Origin: Chryseobacterium indologenes
GTDB lineage: Bacteria; Bacteroidota; Bacteroidia; Flavobacteriales; Weeksellaceae
Direction of reading: 5' to 3'
Assembly: GCA_001013295.1 (NCBI GenBank)
Contig: LAZY01000001.1
Location: forward strand, 1-64,000
DNA length: 64,000 bases
In this document: positions 10,901 to 19,302 of the stretch, in pieces
Numbering within the stretch: the stretch's first letter is position 1
Layout: each line of letters begins with the position of its first letter
Made by a program: the position numbers and the translations under genes
The notes under the pieces: model-generated
Seen by the model: only the letters and a program-made list of their open reading frames with translations
What the model was told of the DNA's origin: nothing
The model's database searches: none

Positions 10901-12232
10901 GTAATCCCGATGACCATGATCTTTGAACAGCTGGCAGAAATTGCAGAAGCGGAAATTCCTGGAACACTGGTTCATAAAATCATGAATGTAAGTGTATTCC
11001 AATGGATGAACGTAGCGCAGCCTTTTGAGAAAACTGTGAAAGGACAATGGCGTGGCGAAAACCATGCGTATCTGGATATTGAGAACTTCGCCAATGCAGA
11101 AGTCACCTTAAAATCAGGTCCTATCCCTACTCCAACCTTCAATCTTTCCATTGGTGATCTTTTACCGATTGAAAGAACTCCTGAAGAAATCTATGATGCA
11201 CACATGTTCCATGGCGATCAATACCAGGGAATTACTGAAGTGTCAGCCGTTGGAACCAAAGGAATCATAGGAAAGATCAAAGGAAATGGCGGAAAAGGAT
11301 CTCTACTGGATAATGCCGGACAGTTATTCGGGCTTTGGTTACAACTTACTTTAGTGAAAGACCGTATCGCCTTTCCGGTGAAGATCAGAGATATTGAATT
11401 CTTCGGAGATATGCACGATCAAGAGGGTATTTTTGAATGCACCTGTATGCAGACTGAGCTTAATGATGAGTTTGCCATTGCTAATATCGTTCTGAAAAGA
11501 GACGGAAAAGTATGGTGTGCCATCACAGGCTGGCAGAACAGAAGACTGGAAATAGATGCCGCTTTATGGAATGTTTCCATGTCACCACTGCACAACAGAC
11601 TTTCAGAAGAGATTGCTCCTGAAGTATTTTTCTTCCATCAGGCCTATACCAGAGTGGCTTCATGGGACTTTATCCTGAAAAGATATTTCAACCAAACGGA
11701 AAAACAACATCACCAGCAATTATTACCGAACAAAAAGAAAAACTGGATGGTAAGCCGTGTAGCCGTAAAAGATGCCGTTAGAAACCTTCTTCGTCAGGAA
11801 AAAAATCATGCCTGCTTTCCGATTACGTTTGAGATCCGTTCAGATGAAGTGGGGAAACCTTACCTCATCAGTGATTTTACAGAAGACATTCATATTTCAC
11901 TCGCTCACAAAGGAAAAGAAGCTGTGGGGATTGCGAGATATGGAAAATCTGTAGGAATTGATATGGAACTCATGGAAGAACGCAGCGAAGGATTCTATGA
12001 CCTGGTATTTACAGACCATGAATTAGCCTTATTAAAAGGAAAAGACCAGGCAGAGTGGACCACCCGTTTCTGGGTAGCCAAAGAAGCCTACGGAAAGTTC
12101 TTAGGAACCGGACTGAAAGGGAATCCAAAAGCCTTCGAAGTCGAACTTATAAAAGATGATCACTTGTGGATCAACAATATTGAAATCAAAACTATTAAAC
12201 ATAAAAATTATATTATCGGATGGACACTGTAA
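7967..12232 (+). CDS. Secondary-lipid synthase: KS-AT-DH-phosphopantetheinyl transferase
   Basis: Partner synthase of 1421 aa. The ketosynthase is at about 1-460 (Cys207 in DAACASA, EAHGTGT, GHAMPAAG). The acyltransferase is at about 530-840: GHSLGE with Ser605 is kept, but the usual N-terminal GQGSQ is degenerated to GLDGL. A hotdog dehydratase follows at about 945-1200 (SHPYLIDH with His955 and Asp1115 in LLDNAGQLFG). The C-terminus is an Sfp-type phosphopantetheinyl transferase (about 1250-1421) with VGID (Asp1332) and FWVAKEAYGK (Lys1372, Glu1373). The fused transferase probably primes the two ACPs upstream and the free ACP downstream. With the first protein it covers condensation, ketoreduction, dehydration and enoyl reduction. 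Confidence 0.9.
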   Translation: MKKTDVAVVGLSCVFPGAQDAHTFWQNIVNKVDSTQSAPADRIDPVHFSDATNPVDRFYCQRGGFIPDYEFNPTTFGILPLAVEGTEPDHLLTLDLVQKALEDAGVFQKNTSLEKAGIIIGKGNYTGPGATRAIEIVRTGEQISSLLQELLPQVSSADIEKVKHAFQERKGRFAADTAMGLIPNLVASLVANRFDLGGVAFTVDAACASALIAVDHAVQELQRGRSDMMIAGGVHTGQNAAFWSIFAQLGAMSRQQQIKPFSMDADGLLIGEGCGFVVLKRLEDAVRDQDKIYAVIKGVGVSSDGNGTSVMSPSVKGQLKALEQAWINADLDKNKVGYLEAHGTGTPLGDKTELQTLAQFFGKEEAAPVAGIGSVKSNIGHAMPAAGIAGLIKTCLALHHDTLPPTLYCENPTADMQNTRFEPVQEAKNWSKTGLPKVAAVNAFGFGGINAHVVLEGYDMPKKDKVLLLARPTHAELVSALQNNDTTLGEGDFRVAIFDPTPARVEKALKIVSKNLIWKNKQDIWYTSTPLLKDGGKVAFVFPGLDGLAKGEVESVSRYFGLTAPIETEGEGLLTDALNIFNNCSILDNSLKKLGIIPDMNAGHSLGEWLAGYSSELAEANSVKALIDVLNPETFELKDSKFIAIGAGIDVVQPFITEISDLYISNDNCPNQVILCGSNAALDELVPLLKAKQIFHQVLPFQSGFHSPFIADKLDVILAGMEKAQFQKTKIPLWSATTLEPYPADQAAIRKLSAEHLVEPVRFRELTDKLYEEGVRVFIQVGTGGLIGFIDDTLKGKAFSTIASSVPARSALAQLQRVVASLFVEGKTIALDFLELQQHSKKPSGKGIKLELGSPIIRNFKEVKALAQAFETPKQYTASASAMTAKNGHPLVQAFQDNVNDMIRMQEEVLTLFQNRPEITIPRPAQAAPVTQYATPQAPRSTTFTKDLYVTLESHPYLIDHSLLRQPKGWAHVADMEPVIPMTMIFEQLAEIAEAEIPGTLVHKIMNVSVFQWMNVAQPFEKTVKGQWRGENHAYLDIENFANAEVTLKSGPIPTPTFNLSIGDLLPIERTPEEIYDAHMFHGDQYQGITEVSAVGTKGIIGKIKGNGGKGSLLDNAGQLFGLWLQLTLVKDRIAFPVKIRDIEFFGDMHDQEGIFECTCMQTELNDEFAIANIVLKRDGKVWCAITGWQNRRLEIDAALWNVSMSPLHNRLSEEIAPEVFFFHQAYTRVASWDFILKRYFNQTEKQHHQQLLPNKKKNWMVSRVAVKDAVRNLLRQEKNHACFPITFEIRSDEVGKPYLISDFTEDIHISLAHKGKEAVGIARYGKSVGIDMELMEERSEGFYDLVFTDHELALLKGKDQAEWTTRFWVAKEAYGKFLGTGLKGNPKAFEVELIKDDHLWINNIEIKTIKHKNYIIGWTL

Positions 12233-12519
12233 ACGCAACATTAAAAATGAACCACGAGGAACTTTTTACTTTATTAAAAGGTTTTATTACTGAAGTGATA
12301 GGTGCTGAATTTGTAGAGGAGATGGACATTACTCCGGAAAGTTCATTCACCAAAGATCTTGAAATGGACAGCATCGAGATTGTCTCTTTCTCTGAAAAGA
12401 TCAAGGCACATTTTGGCGATCAGATCGACTTTACAGGTTGGTTATCTTCTATGGATCTTGACCAGCTTATTAATCTTGACCTTAGTATGATCATCAATTA
12501 TATCTACGAATGCCAATAA
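12220..12519 (+). CDS. Stand-alone acyl carrier protein
   Basis: Acidic 99-aa carrier protein with the phosphopantetheine motif DLEMDSIEIVSF, in which the Ser accepts the arm. ATG 12220 overlaps the preceding gene by 13 nt. A second ATG at 12247 (MNHEELF) lies 15 nt after that stop codon and fits ACP length better, so it may be the true start. The 3' end overlaps the hydrolase gene by 10 nt, which implies translational coupling. It could carry a starter, the finished chain or an acyl group for the condensation-fold transferases. Confidence 0.85.
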   Translation: MDTVNATLKMNHEELFTLLKGFITEVIGAEFVEEMDITPESSFTKDLEMDSIEIVSFSEKIKAHFGDQIDFTGWLSSMDLDQLINLDLSMIINYIYECQ

Positions 12520-13292
12520 TCACTGTCAATAACAGACAAGTTCATATACAGGAACTCAATAAGGGAGCCGAACAAACCGTGGTACTGATCCACGGTATGT
12601 TCAGTAACCTGTCCATTTATTATTTTAATATTGCCCCTATTCTGGCAAAACATTTCCATGTGGTGATGTACGATCTGAAAAGTCACGGTATGAGTGAACG
12701 CTTTTTGGATGGGTACGACCTTGATAACATGTCATCCGATCTGATTGGTTTAATAGATCACCTTCAACTGGAAAAAGTACATCTTGTAGGCTATAGCTTC
12801 GGCGGTCTTATTGCTTTAAAAACAGCATTGAAATACCCTGAACGCGTTAATCAGCTGGTGGTGATGGAAGCTCCGGATCCTCAGGACGAAAAAGCCCGTA
12901 ACATCATTGATGAGTACAGCAAGGAATTCCTTGAGCATTATGTAGCCAATTTTACAGATACTACCAAAGTGCAGATGGGCAAAAGACAAATGGAAAAGAA
13001 CCATCGTATGTATGAATTTCTGTTTAATCAGACCAGCATCAAAGCAGATATGATCAAGGAAAAACATTTCCTTGGTGAAGCCGATTTCAATGGATTGACA
13101 GCTTCCACATTATTGCTTTACGGTGCTGATTCCAACTGCAGACCTACAGGAGAGTGGCTGCAGTCTCAAATCGGTTCATCCGAACTTGAATTAATCTCCG
13201 GCGATCACAATATTCCCATTCAGGAACCTCAGCTTATCGCAGAGACGATCGCTCAGTTTTTATCTAATATTTTAACGAAGAACCATGGCTAA
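12510..13292 (+). CDS. Alpha/beta hydrolase, possible chain-releasing thioesterase
   Basis: A 260-aa alpha/beta-hydrolase fold protein. It shows the oxyanion motif LIHGMFS near the N-terminus, the nucleophile elbow GYSFGG with Ser96, and the catalytic His233 in SGDHN. There is no signal peptide, so it is cytosolic. It lies between the ACP (10-nt overlap) and the glycosyltransferase (8-nt overlap). This suits release or transfer of the ACP-bound acyl chain. The fold alone cannot tell thioesterase from esterase or lipase. Confidence 0.8.
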   Translation: MPIITVNNRQVHIQELNKGAEQTVVLIHGMFSNLSIYYFNIAPILAKHFHVVMYDLKSHGMSERFLDGYDLDNMSSDLIGLIDHLQLEKVHLVGYSFGGLIALKTALKYPERVNQLVVMEAPDPQDEKARNIIDEYSKEFLEHYVANFTDTTKVQMGKRQMEKNHRMYEFLFNQTSIKADMIKEKHFLGEADFNGLTASTLLLYGADSNCRPTGEWLQSQIGSSELELISGDHNIPIQEPQLIAETIAQFLSNILTKNHG

Positions 13293-15687
13293 ATTTGCAT
13301 TTATAGTTCCACCCTTGACAGGACATGTCAATCCTACCCTAAGCATCGGTGCTACGCTGTTGGAAAGAGGGCACGAAGTAGCATGGATCAGCCTTGACCC
13401 AACTTTAGAGGCGAAACTTCCGGAGGGCGGAAAATTATTACTGATCCAATACGATCAGACCGACGCAGAAAAGAAAGAAAGCGAACAATATCTCGATATT
13501 ATTTCCAAAAAAGTAGTGTACGGAATCGACAGTGTGAAGTTCCTTTACGAGGAAGTTCTTATTCCGCTGAACAGACATTGCTATAATGGAATTGTTGCTT
13601 TATTAAAGACATATCAACCCGATTTAATCATCGGTGACCATCAATTATTTGCTGCTCCGGTGGCGGCAAAAGCATTAGGAATTCCTTGTGCGACTTCCGT
13701 TACCGCTCCGGCTGCCATTAAAATCATGAATGAACTGCCTAAAGTTCACGAATGGGAAGTGAATCAGATCATTGATCTGCAGAAAGAACTAGGCTTTAAT
13801 GAAGAGCGTTCTCTGGCAACTTCAGATCTTTTAACCCTTGTTTTAACTTCAACGTATTTCTTTGGGGACATGGACGATCTGGAACCTCAATACAAATTCA
13901 CAGGACCCGTTCTTACTGAAAGACGAATCTCTTGCGAATTCGATTGGAACAGATTAAAAAGTGCCACCAACAAAAAGATTTTAGTAAGTATCGGAACTAC
14001 TTTCGATCATGATCATAAAAAGGCATTCTTCCAAAAGGTAATTGATGCTTTTAAAGACGAAGATTTAACCGTTGTAGTGGTTTCTGATCCGCAGCTTTTC
14101 GAGCAGTGGCCGGATAACTTTATGGTCTATCAGCAGGTTCCACAATTGGATCTGTTACCTCATCTTGATGGCGTGGTTTGCCATGGCGGTCACAATACCG
14201 TTTCCGAAACCTTATCCAACGGAATTCCTTTGGTAGTGATTCCTATCGCGTATGACCAGTCGCACGTTGCAGGACGTGTTGTGCGTACAGAAGCAGGTGA
14301 ACGATTGAACTTTAACAGATTTAAAGCCAATCACCTGAGAGAAGCAGTACAACAAATATTAAATAACCCGAGCTACCGTGAGGCAGCTCAAAAAGTAGGA
14401 CAATCTTTTATGGAAGCAGGAGGAGCATCTACAGCAGCTAATTTATTGGAAGAAGCCATCACAAAGGCTTCAAAACCAGAAAAACCATCTAAATTTTTAT
14501 TCGTTGTTCCGCCATTTTTCGGACATGTGAGCCCTACATTAAGTGTGGGTGCCAGTCTGATTGCCCGTGGCCATGAAGTAAAATGGTTCGGAATTACGCC
14601 TTTAGACAGCAAACATATTCCGGAAGGAGGTTCTTACTTCTATCCTGAAGAAGATCTTATTCCGTATCAGGACGAAATTGCCCGTATTTTAAAAAGACAG
14701 GATGACGGACCTGCATGTTCAGGTCCTGAAGTGATGAAATTAGCACTGGAAGAAACCTATGTTCCTTTCGCCAAAATGATGATGCCGGGATTAACGAGAT
14801 TAACAGAAAGCTGGATGCCTGATGTAATCGTGAACGACTGTATCACTTTCGGAGGTGCGCTTTTCGCTCACAAACATAATATTCCTTGTGTAACGACTAC
14901 CCCTGTTCCCCCGGACGTGATGGGAGATACTGAAAAAAGTGCTCCTAAAATCTGGGAATGGCAGCAAAACCTCATCAAAGACCTGCAAAAAGAAGTAGGC
15001 ATTCATGAGGAAGGTATTTACATCCATTCACATAAACTGAATATGGTATTTACGTCACAAGCTTTTGCCGGTTTTGATATTGTACCATCTCACATGAAAT
15101 TTGTAGGCCCCGTAAAAGGTCGTCCGAACGATGCACCATTTGACTGGGATAAATTAAATGCTTCTATCACTCCAAAGATCTTCGTATCACTGGGAACGTT
15201 GTTGGTAGACATCAGAAAAGCGTTCTTCGAAAAGATCATCGCTGCATTTAAAGATCAGCCGGTAACGGTGATTGCCGCTACTCCACCGGAAATCTTTGAA
15301 GAATGGCCGGAGAACTTTATCGTGAATAGCTTCGTGCCTCAATCTGCAGTAATGCAAAGGATGGATATGGTAATTTGCCACGGTGGTTTCAATACCGTAA
15401 ATGATACTTTCCGTAATGGTTTACCAATGTTAATCACTCCTATCGCTTACGATCATTTCCATATTGCGAAATTAATTGAGCAGGCAGGCTGCGGAATCAG
15501 TATCCGATACAAGAGACTTCGTGTAGAGGCTCTTCGTGAAACTGTTTTTGAATTACTGGAAAATCCGAAATACAGAGCTGCTGCTCAAGAAGTTCAAAAT
15601 ACATTCAATCTTGCCGGAGGTAATGATAAAGCGGTAGAATTGCTTGAAAACTTTGTACAGGAACATTCCACATTAGCTTCCGTATAA
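13285..15687 (+). CDS. Tandem fused GT1 glycosyltransferase (two GT-B units)
   Basis: An 800-aa protein made of two homologous GT1/MGT-type units, residues about 1-395 and 400-800. Each begins with the same pattern (FIVPPLTGHVNPTLS and FVVPPFFGHVSPTLS) and each has the nucleotide-sugar signature near its C-terminus (CHGGHNTVSETLSNGIP and CHGGFNTVNDTFRNGLP). Related enzymes glycosylate macrolides and carotenoids with UDP- or TDP-sugars. Usual length is about 400 aa, so this is a duplication-fusion. It may add two sugars in sequence or act as a built-in dimer. It overlaps the hydrolase gene by 8 nt, so the released lipid is the likely acceptor. Confidence 0.88.
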   Translation: MAKFAFIVPPLTGHVNPTLSIGATLLERGHEVAWISLDPTLEAKLPEGGKLLLIQYDQTDAEKKESEQYLDIISKKVVYGIDSVKFLYEEVLIPLNRHCYNGIVALLKTYQPDLIIGDHQLFAAPVAAKALGIPCATSVTAPAAIKIMNELPKVHEWEVNQIIDLQKELGFNEERSLATSDLLTLVLTSTYFFGDMDDLEPQYKFTGPVLTERRISCEFDWNRLKSATNKKILVSIGTTFDHDHKKAFFQKVIDAFKDEDLTVVVVSDPQLFEQWPDNFMVYQQVPQLDLLPHLDGVVCHGGHNTVSETLSNGIPLVVIPIAYDQSHVAGRVVRTEAGERLNFNRFKANHLREAVQQILNNPSYREAAQKVGQSFMEAGGASTAANLLEEAITKASKPEKPSKFLFVVPPFFGHVSPTLSVGASLIARGHEVKWFGITPLDSKHIPEGGSYFYPEEDLIPYQDEIARILKRQDDGPACSGPEVMKLALEETYVPFAKMMMPGLTRLTESWMPDVIVNDCITFGGALFAHKHNIPCVTTTPVPPDVMGDTEKSAPKIWEWQQNLIKDLQKEVGIHEEGIYIHSHKLNMVFTSQAFAGFDIVPSHMKFVGPVKGRPNDAPFDWDKLNASITPKIFVSLGTLLVDIRKAFFEKIIAAFKDQPVTVIAATPPEIFEEWPENFIVNSFVPQSAVMQRMDMVICHGGFNTVNDTFRNGLPMLITPIAYDHFHIAKLIEQAGCGISIRYKRLRVEALRETVFELLENPKYRAAAQEVQNTFNLAGGNDKAVELLENFVQEHSTLASV

Positions 15688-15706
15688 TAAGCCTATAAAT
15701 CTACCT

Positions 15707-16978
15707 ATGAAAAGAAGATTGTTATTTGGCGAACGAATGTTACTGGGAGACGGAACAGAACCGTTCAATGCGGTGATTCCTTTCAGACTCAGAGGTACCT
15801 TTGCATTAAAGGATATCCAGCAGGCTTTGGCTCAGATCCAGCAAAAACATCCGTGGTTAAGAGCGCTTATTGCTCACGATGATAAAAATATCCCCTGGTT
15901 TAATGTTCCTGAAAACCCGATCTCCATTCCGGTACGTATTATTGCCAGACAAGGAGAAGATCAGTGGCAGGAAGAATCCAAAAGGGAATGGAATACCTTA
16001 TTTGATCCTAAAAAATTACCTCTTATCCGGTTTGTCTGGATTAAGGGGGAAAACGTTTCTGACATGCTATTTGCGTTCCACCATTGTTTATGTGATGGTG
16101 GTTCTGCAATGGCCTTTCTTTATGAGTTTTTAAAAGTATTGGATAATCCAAAGGCTGATATTGGGATAGAAAACCCTATTCTAGGCATCCAGGATGTGGT
16201 TCCGGCAAATATTTTAAACAGCAGAAAGCAAAAATTAAAAGCCAAATTCATCGGAAGATTAGCTGCTACAGCTATTAAGGTGATTCCTACCGGTAAAAAA
16301 TCTATTGACCGTCAAAATGACTATCTAATCAGTTGGAAAGTAGATGAAACCGTAAGCCAGCAACTGATTTCCTATTGCAAAGCCAATGGTGCTACCGTGA
16401 ACACGTTCTTAAGTGCCGCTTTACTTCAGGCATTCAGGAAAATAAAAGGAACCGGAGCTTTCAATAAAGTGTCCTGCCCTGTAGACATCAGACGTTTTGC
16501 CACCCAGGTGAAAAACGACCATATTTTTGCTTTTGGATTGATGATTGTGGTTTCTGCTAACGAAAAGCTGAGCTTTATAGAAAATTTACATGCGATGCAG
16601 GCTTCTGTAGAGCGTAAGACCTCTAAGCTTGATCCTTATATTACCATGATGGTGATGGAATCCGGGCATGATGCCCTGAATAATTTCACCAAACTTTTAA
16701 AGAACGGAAAGTCATCCAACGACTGTATGTTTTCCAATCTGGGACGTATTCAGATTCCTCATGAGTATAAAGAATTTAGTGTAGATACTATTTTCAGTCC
16801 GTCTGTGATTGGACCGCTTGGGAATACCACCACAATGGTAGTTTCTACCTACCGCGGGAAAATGGATTTTTCATTTGTAGGAAGTGAAGGATATTTACCT
16901 TATACAGAGGCTCTCGCCATCCGTGATGAAGTCATGAAGATTATTAAAACTCAACTGGAATATATAGCCGTATCATGA
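15707..16978 (+). CDS. Condensation-fold acyltransferase 1
   Basis: A 423-aa protein of the condensation/alcohol-acyltransferase superfamily (NRPS C-domain, Pap-type). The signature HHCLCDGG at residues 125-132 supplies the canonical HHxxxDG. The C-terminal half has SNLGRIQIP and a late STYRGKMDFSFVG, typical of this fold. These enzymes transfer acyl groups from a carrier protein or CoA to an alcohol or amine. Placed after the glycosyltransferase, it probably esterifies a sugar hydroxyl or the lipid. It overlaps the next gene in a 4-nt ATGA and is clearly a paralogue of it. Confidence 0.78.
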   Translation: MKRRLLFGERMLLGDGTEPFNAVIPFRLRGTFALKDIQQALAQIQQKHPWLRALIAHDDKNIPWFNVPENPISIPVRIIARQGEDQWQEESKREWNTLFDPKKLPLIRFVWIKGENVSDMLFAFHHCLCDGGSAMAFLYEFLKVLDNPKADIGIENPILGIQDVVPANILNSRKQKLKAKFIGRLAATAIKVIPTGKKSIDRQNDYLISWKVDETVSQQLISYCKANGATVNTFLSAALLQAFRKIKGTGAFNKVSCPVDIRRFATQVKNDHIFAFGLMIVVSANEKLSFIENLHAMQASVERKTSKLDPYITMMVMESGHDALNNFTKLLKNGKSSNDCMFSNLGRIQIPHEYKEFSVDTIFSPSVIGPLGNTTTMVVSTYRGKMDFSFVGSEGYLPYTEALAIRDEVMKIIKTQLEYIAVS

Positions 16979-18228
16979 TCAAAAGAAAACTAATGATGGT
17001 GGAAAGGATCATGTATGTAGATCCCGAAACCCCTGTAAACTGCGTATTTTCAGCCAAAATAAAAGGAGAACTTCCGGAGCAGAATTTTAAAACTGCTCTG
17101 GAAAAAATCCAGCAGAAACACCCTTTACTCAGGGTCGTTGTGGACACGAAAAGTGAGAAGTATCCCTTCTTTATTGAAGAAAAAGACATTGCTCCTATCC
17201 CATTCCGCATTGTAGAAAGAACAACAGACCAGGATTGGCTGGCAGAGTCTCAAAAAGAATGGAAAATCTTATTTGAGGAAAAGAAAAAACCGCTAGCCCG
17301 TGTAGTATGGGTAAGAGGACAGAAGGTTTCTGAAGTCTTTTGGGTAATGCCCCATTGTATCTCAGACGGAACCACCGGAGTTACCTTAATGCAGGAACTT
17401 CTTCAGCTTTTGGATAATCCTGCTTTGGAATTAAAACCTTATGAAGCTTTCTCTTCCGTAGACGAATTTTTACCCTCCAATTTTAATGTAAAAACTAAGA
17501 AATTCAAAGCGAATCTTTATCTGATGTTTGCCCGGTTCTTCTTCCTTTTGCAACAAAAAAGTAAAAAGAAAAATTTGGGAAACGATTACGTTCTTCACCA
17601 AAAACTGGATGCGGAAACCACTTCTAAAATTACAGAGCGATGCAAAGCCAACGGAGTTTCCGTACATGCTTTATTGTGTTCTGCGTTTATGCAGGCTTTT
17701 CAGGAAATAAAAGGGAAAGAAGCCAAAGGGAAAGTGATCAGTCCGGTAGATGTTCGTCATTTTATTCCTGAAATTAAGCAGGATCATTTGTTTGCTTTTG
17801 CTCCAACGGTGGACCTTGCCATTAAAAAAGGAAGTTCTAATCTGTTGAACAATGCCCGACATATCAAAGAAGACCTTATCCAGAAAATTGGAAAGATGGA
17901 AGCCCGTGAACTCCTGTGGATGGGTGAACAGATGCACCCGATTGTTGACCGTATGATCTCTATGCTTAAATCAAGCAATGGCGGCCATGATGTAACCCTA
18001 TCCAATATGGGAAGAATCAACATCCCGAGTGAGTATAAAAACTTCAGTGTAGAAACCATCTTCAGTCCAACAGTCGCATTTCCCTGGTTGAACTCAAACA
18101 CTTTGGTGGCGAGTACCTACAACCATCAGATGGATTTTATATTTTTGTCCAACGAAGACTTCCTTCCCAAAGCGGAAGCCGCTAAAATAAAAGAGAAAGC
18201 CATAGCGCTTATGACCACCTCCGTATGA
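16975..18228 (+). CDS. Condensation-fold acyltransferase 2
   Basis: A 417-aa paralogue of the preceding gene, similar along its whole length (shared ISP.DVRxF, SNMGRINIPSEYKNFSVETIFSP). The active-site motif reads PHCISDG at residues 126-132. The first His of HHxxxDG is Pro, but the catalytic second His127 and Asp131 are kept, so activity is plausible. ATGA overlaps on both sides (4 nt with the preceding and following genes) show strict co-translation. Two copies suggest two different acyl positions or donors. Confidence 0.75.
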   Translation: MIKRKLMMVERIMYVDPETPVNCVFSAKIKGELPEQNFKTALEKIQQKHPLLRVVVDTKSEKYPFFIEEKDIAPIPFRIVERTTDQDWLAESQKEWKILFEEKKKPLARVVWVRGQKVSEVFWVMPHCISDGTTGVTLMQELLQLLDNPALELKPYEAFSSVDEFLPSNFNVKTKKFKANLYLMFARFFFLLQQKSKKKNLGNDYVLHQKLDAETTSKITERCKANGVSVHALLCSAFMQAFQEIKGKEAKGKVISPVDVRHFIPEIKQDHLFAFAPTVDLAIKKGSSNLLNNARHIKEDLIQKIGKMEARELLWMGEQMHPIVDRMISMLKSSNGGHDVTLSNMGRINIPSEYKNFSVETIFSPTVAFPWLNSNTLVASTYNHQMDFIFLSNEDFLPKAEAAKIKEKAIALMTTSV

Positions 18229-18776
18229 AACTAAAATTTAAGCCGAAGCCGCCTAAAAAGCTCAAAAAAACCACCCTTAAACGCTTTCTTATCAAGCGGA
18301 CGATTTACTATGTTCTTCCGAATGTATTTTTCAATTTCATCATTGCCTATGCCAGCTTCAAAGAATTAGGCTATACCCATTTTTTCTCCGGCGAACAGAA
18401 TCTGGCCCGTCTTACCTTACCCATGGCCCTTTTTCTCCCCGTTGTTCTCACGATAGATATTATCAAAAGAGTAACCGATGCCGCCGGACAGGGCGCCATT
18501 GAGTTTACCGTTGATGAAGCATTGAATATAAAAAAGTTAATGACCAAGCTGAGTATTCTGCATGGAGTGATTACCTGTTCTTTGGTATTAGCGATGCTTT
18601 TTTTAGGGCAGTATAATTTTTCAAAGGACTATAAACTGGATGCTACGGCGATGGCTGTTGTTGTGGGGATGCTGGCAGGAGTGTTGTCTGTGGTGTTTGT
18701 GTATTTGCCGGTTTGGAGGTTGAGGAGGTGGATGTTTAGGAAAGCAATTACAACTGTCATAGATATTAACCAATAG
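18225..18776 (+). CDS. Small polytopic membrane protein ending the lipid cluster
   Basis: A 183-aa protein with a very basic N-terminus (KPKPPKKLKKTTLKRFLIKR) and about four hydrophobic segments (around residues 35-50, 60-80, 105-130 and 140-165). No known family recognised. It overlaps acyltransferase 2 by 4 nt, so it belongs to the operon. Possible roles are a membrane anchor for the synthase complex or part of the product's export. Codon and base composition match the cluster. Confidence 0.65.
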   Translation: MKLKFKPKPPKKLKKTTLKRFLIKRTIYYVLPNVFFNFIIAYASFKELGYTHFFSGEQNLARLTLPMALFLPVVLTIDIIKRVTDAAGQGAIEFTVDEALNIKKLMTKLSILHGVITCSLVLAMLFLGQYNFSKDYKLDATAMAVVVGMLAGVLSVVFVYLPVWRLRRWMFRKAITTVIDINQ

Positions 18777-18851
18777 CATATTTATCTAAATATAAACTGA
18801 AGCCCTGAGTATTAAACATTCAGACTCTATTTTTCTTGTAAACTTGTACTT

Positions 18852-18875
18852 TACGGATTCCCGTACCGTTTTTTC
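18852..18875 (+). terminator. Weak terminator-like hairpin after the lipid cluster
   Basis: TACGG (18852-18856) pairs with CCGTA (18861-18865), and a CCGTTTTTTCTC run follows. An alternative ACGG/CCGT pairing sits directly before the T-run. The stem is short. The position, about 75 nt after the last cluster gene, is right for an operon end. Confidence 0.35.
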
Positions 18876-18920
18876 TCTTGTTTTATTTTTCTTTGCATTT
18901 TAATATCATTATTTTTACAG

Positions 18921-19232
18921 CGAGAGGGTACAGTTGGAGCAATTGGATTATCATCGTGTAATATGGCTATGAATCAAAGTTGTTATGCTATTAAGGATAA
19001 ATTTCCTTTTTATACTCATCAATTAGTACTAAACATAATTGACAAGTTAAAGAGTGAACCTGTTGGAGCTACTTTTAGCGCTTTGGTTACTAGAGATTTT
19101 GAATCACAATTTTTAATAGATTTTCCAGAAACTATTAAATGTAATTTCAATAAAAATGTTCTCATCTATATGAGTTGTTATTACATAAAAATACAAGAAA
19201 ACCAAAAGCTCACCAACTACAAAGTTTGTTAA
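18921..19232 (+). pseudogene. hsdS: hsdS relic (type I restriction specificity subunit, C-terminal piece)
   Basis: The reading frame is open upstream of the first ATG (18963). From 18921 it reads REGTVGAIGLSS, then MAMNQSCYAIKDK and GATFSALVTRDF. That order is typical of the second target-recognition domain of HsdS, where MNQxCYAL and a following GSxFxxIxxxxF segment are characteristic. No N-terminal domain, no conserved helix and no hsdM precede it. The tail after about residue 75 is not HsdS-like. The first full accessory gene starts 70 nt downstream, and an hsdR relic lies after the third accessory gene, so this is the left scar of a decayed type I system. Confidence 0.65.
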
Positions 19233-19302
19233 TGTAACAATTGCCGGTTGGGGAAGAAGTGAGTGCCTAAATTAAAAAACTAATAACGACAGAAAACCAA
19301 AT

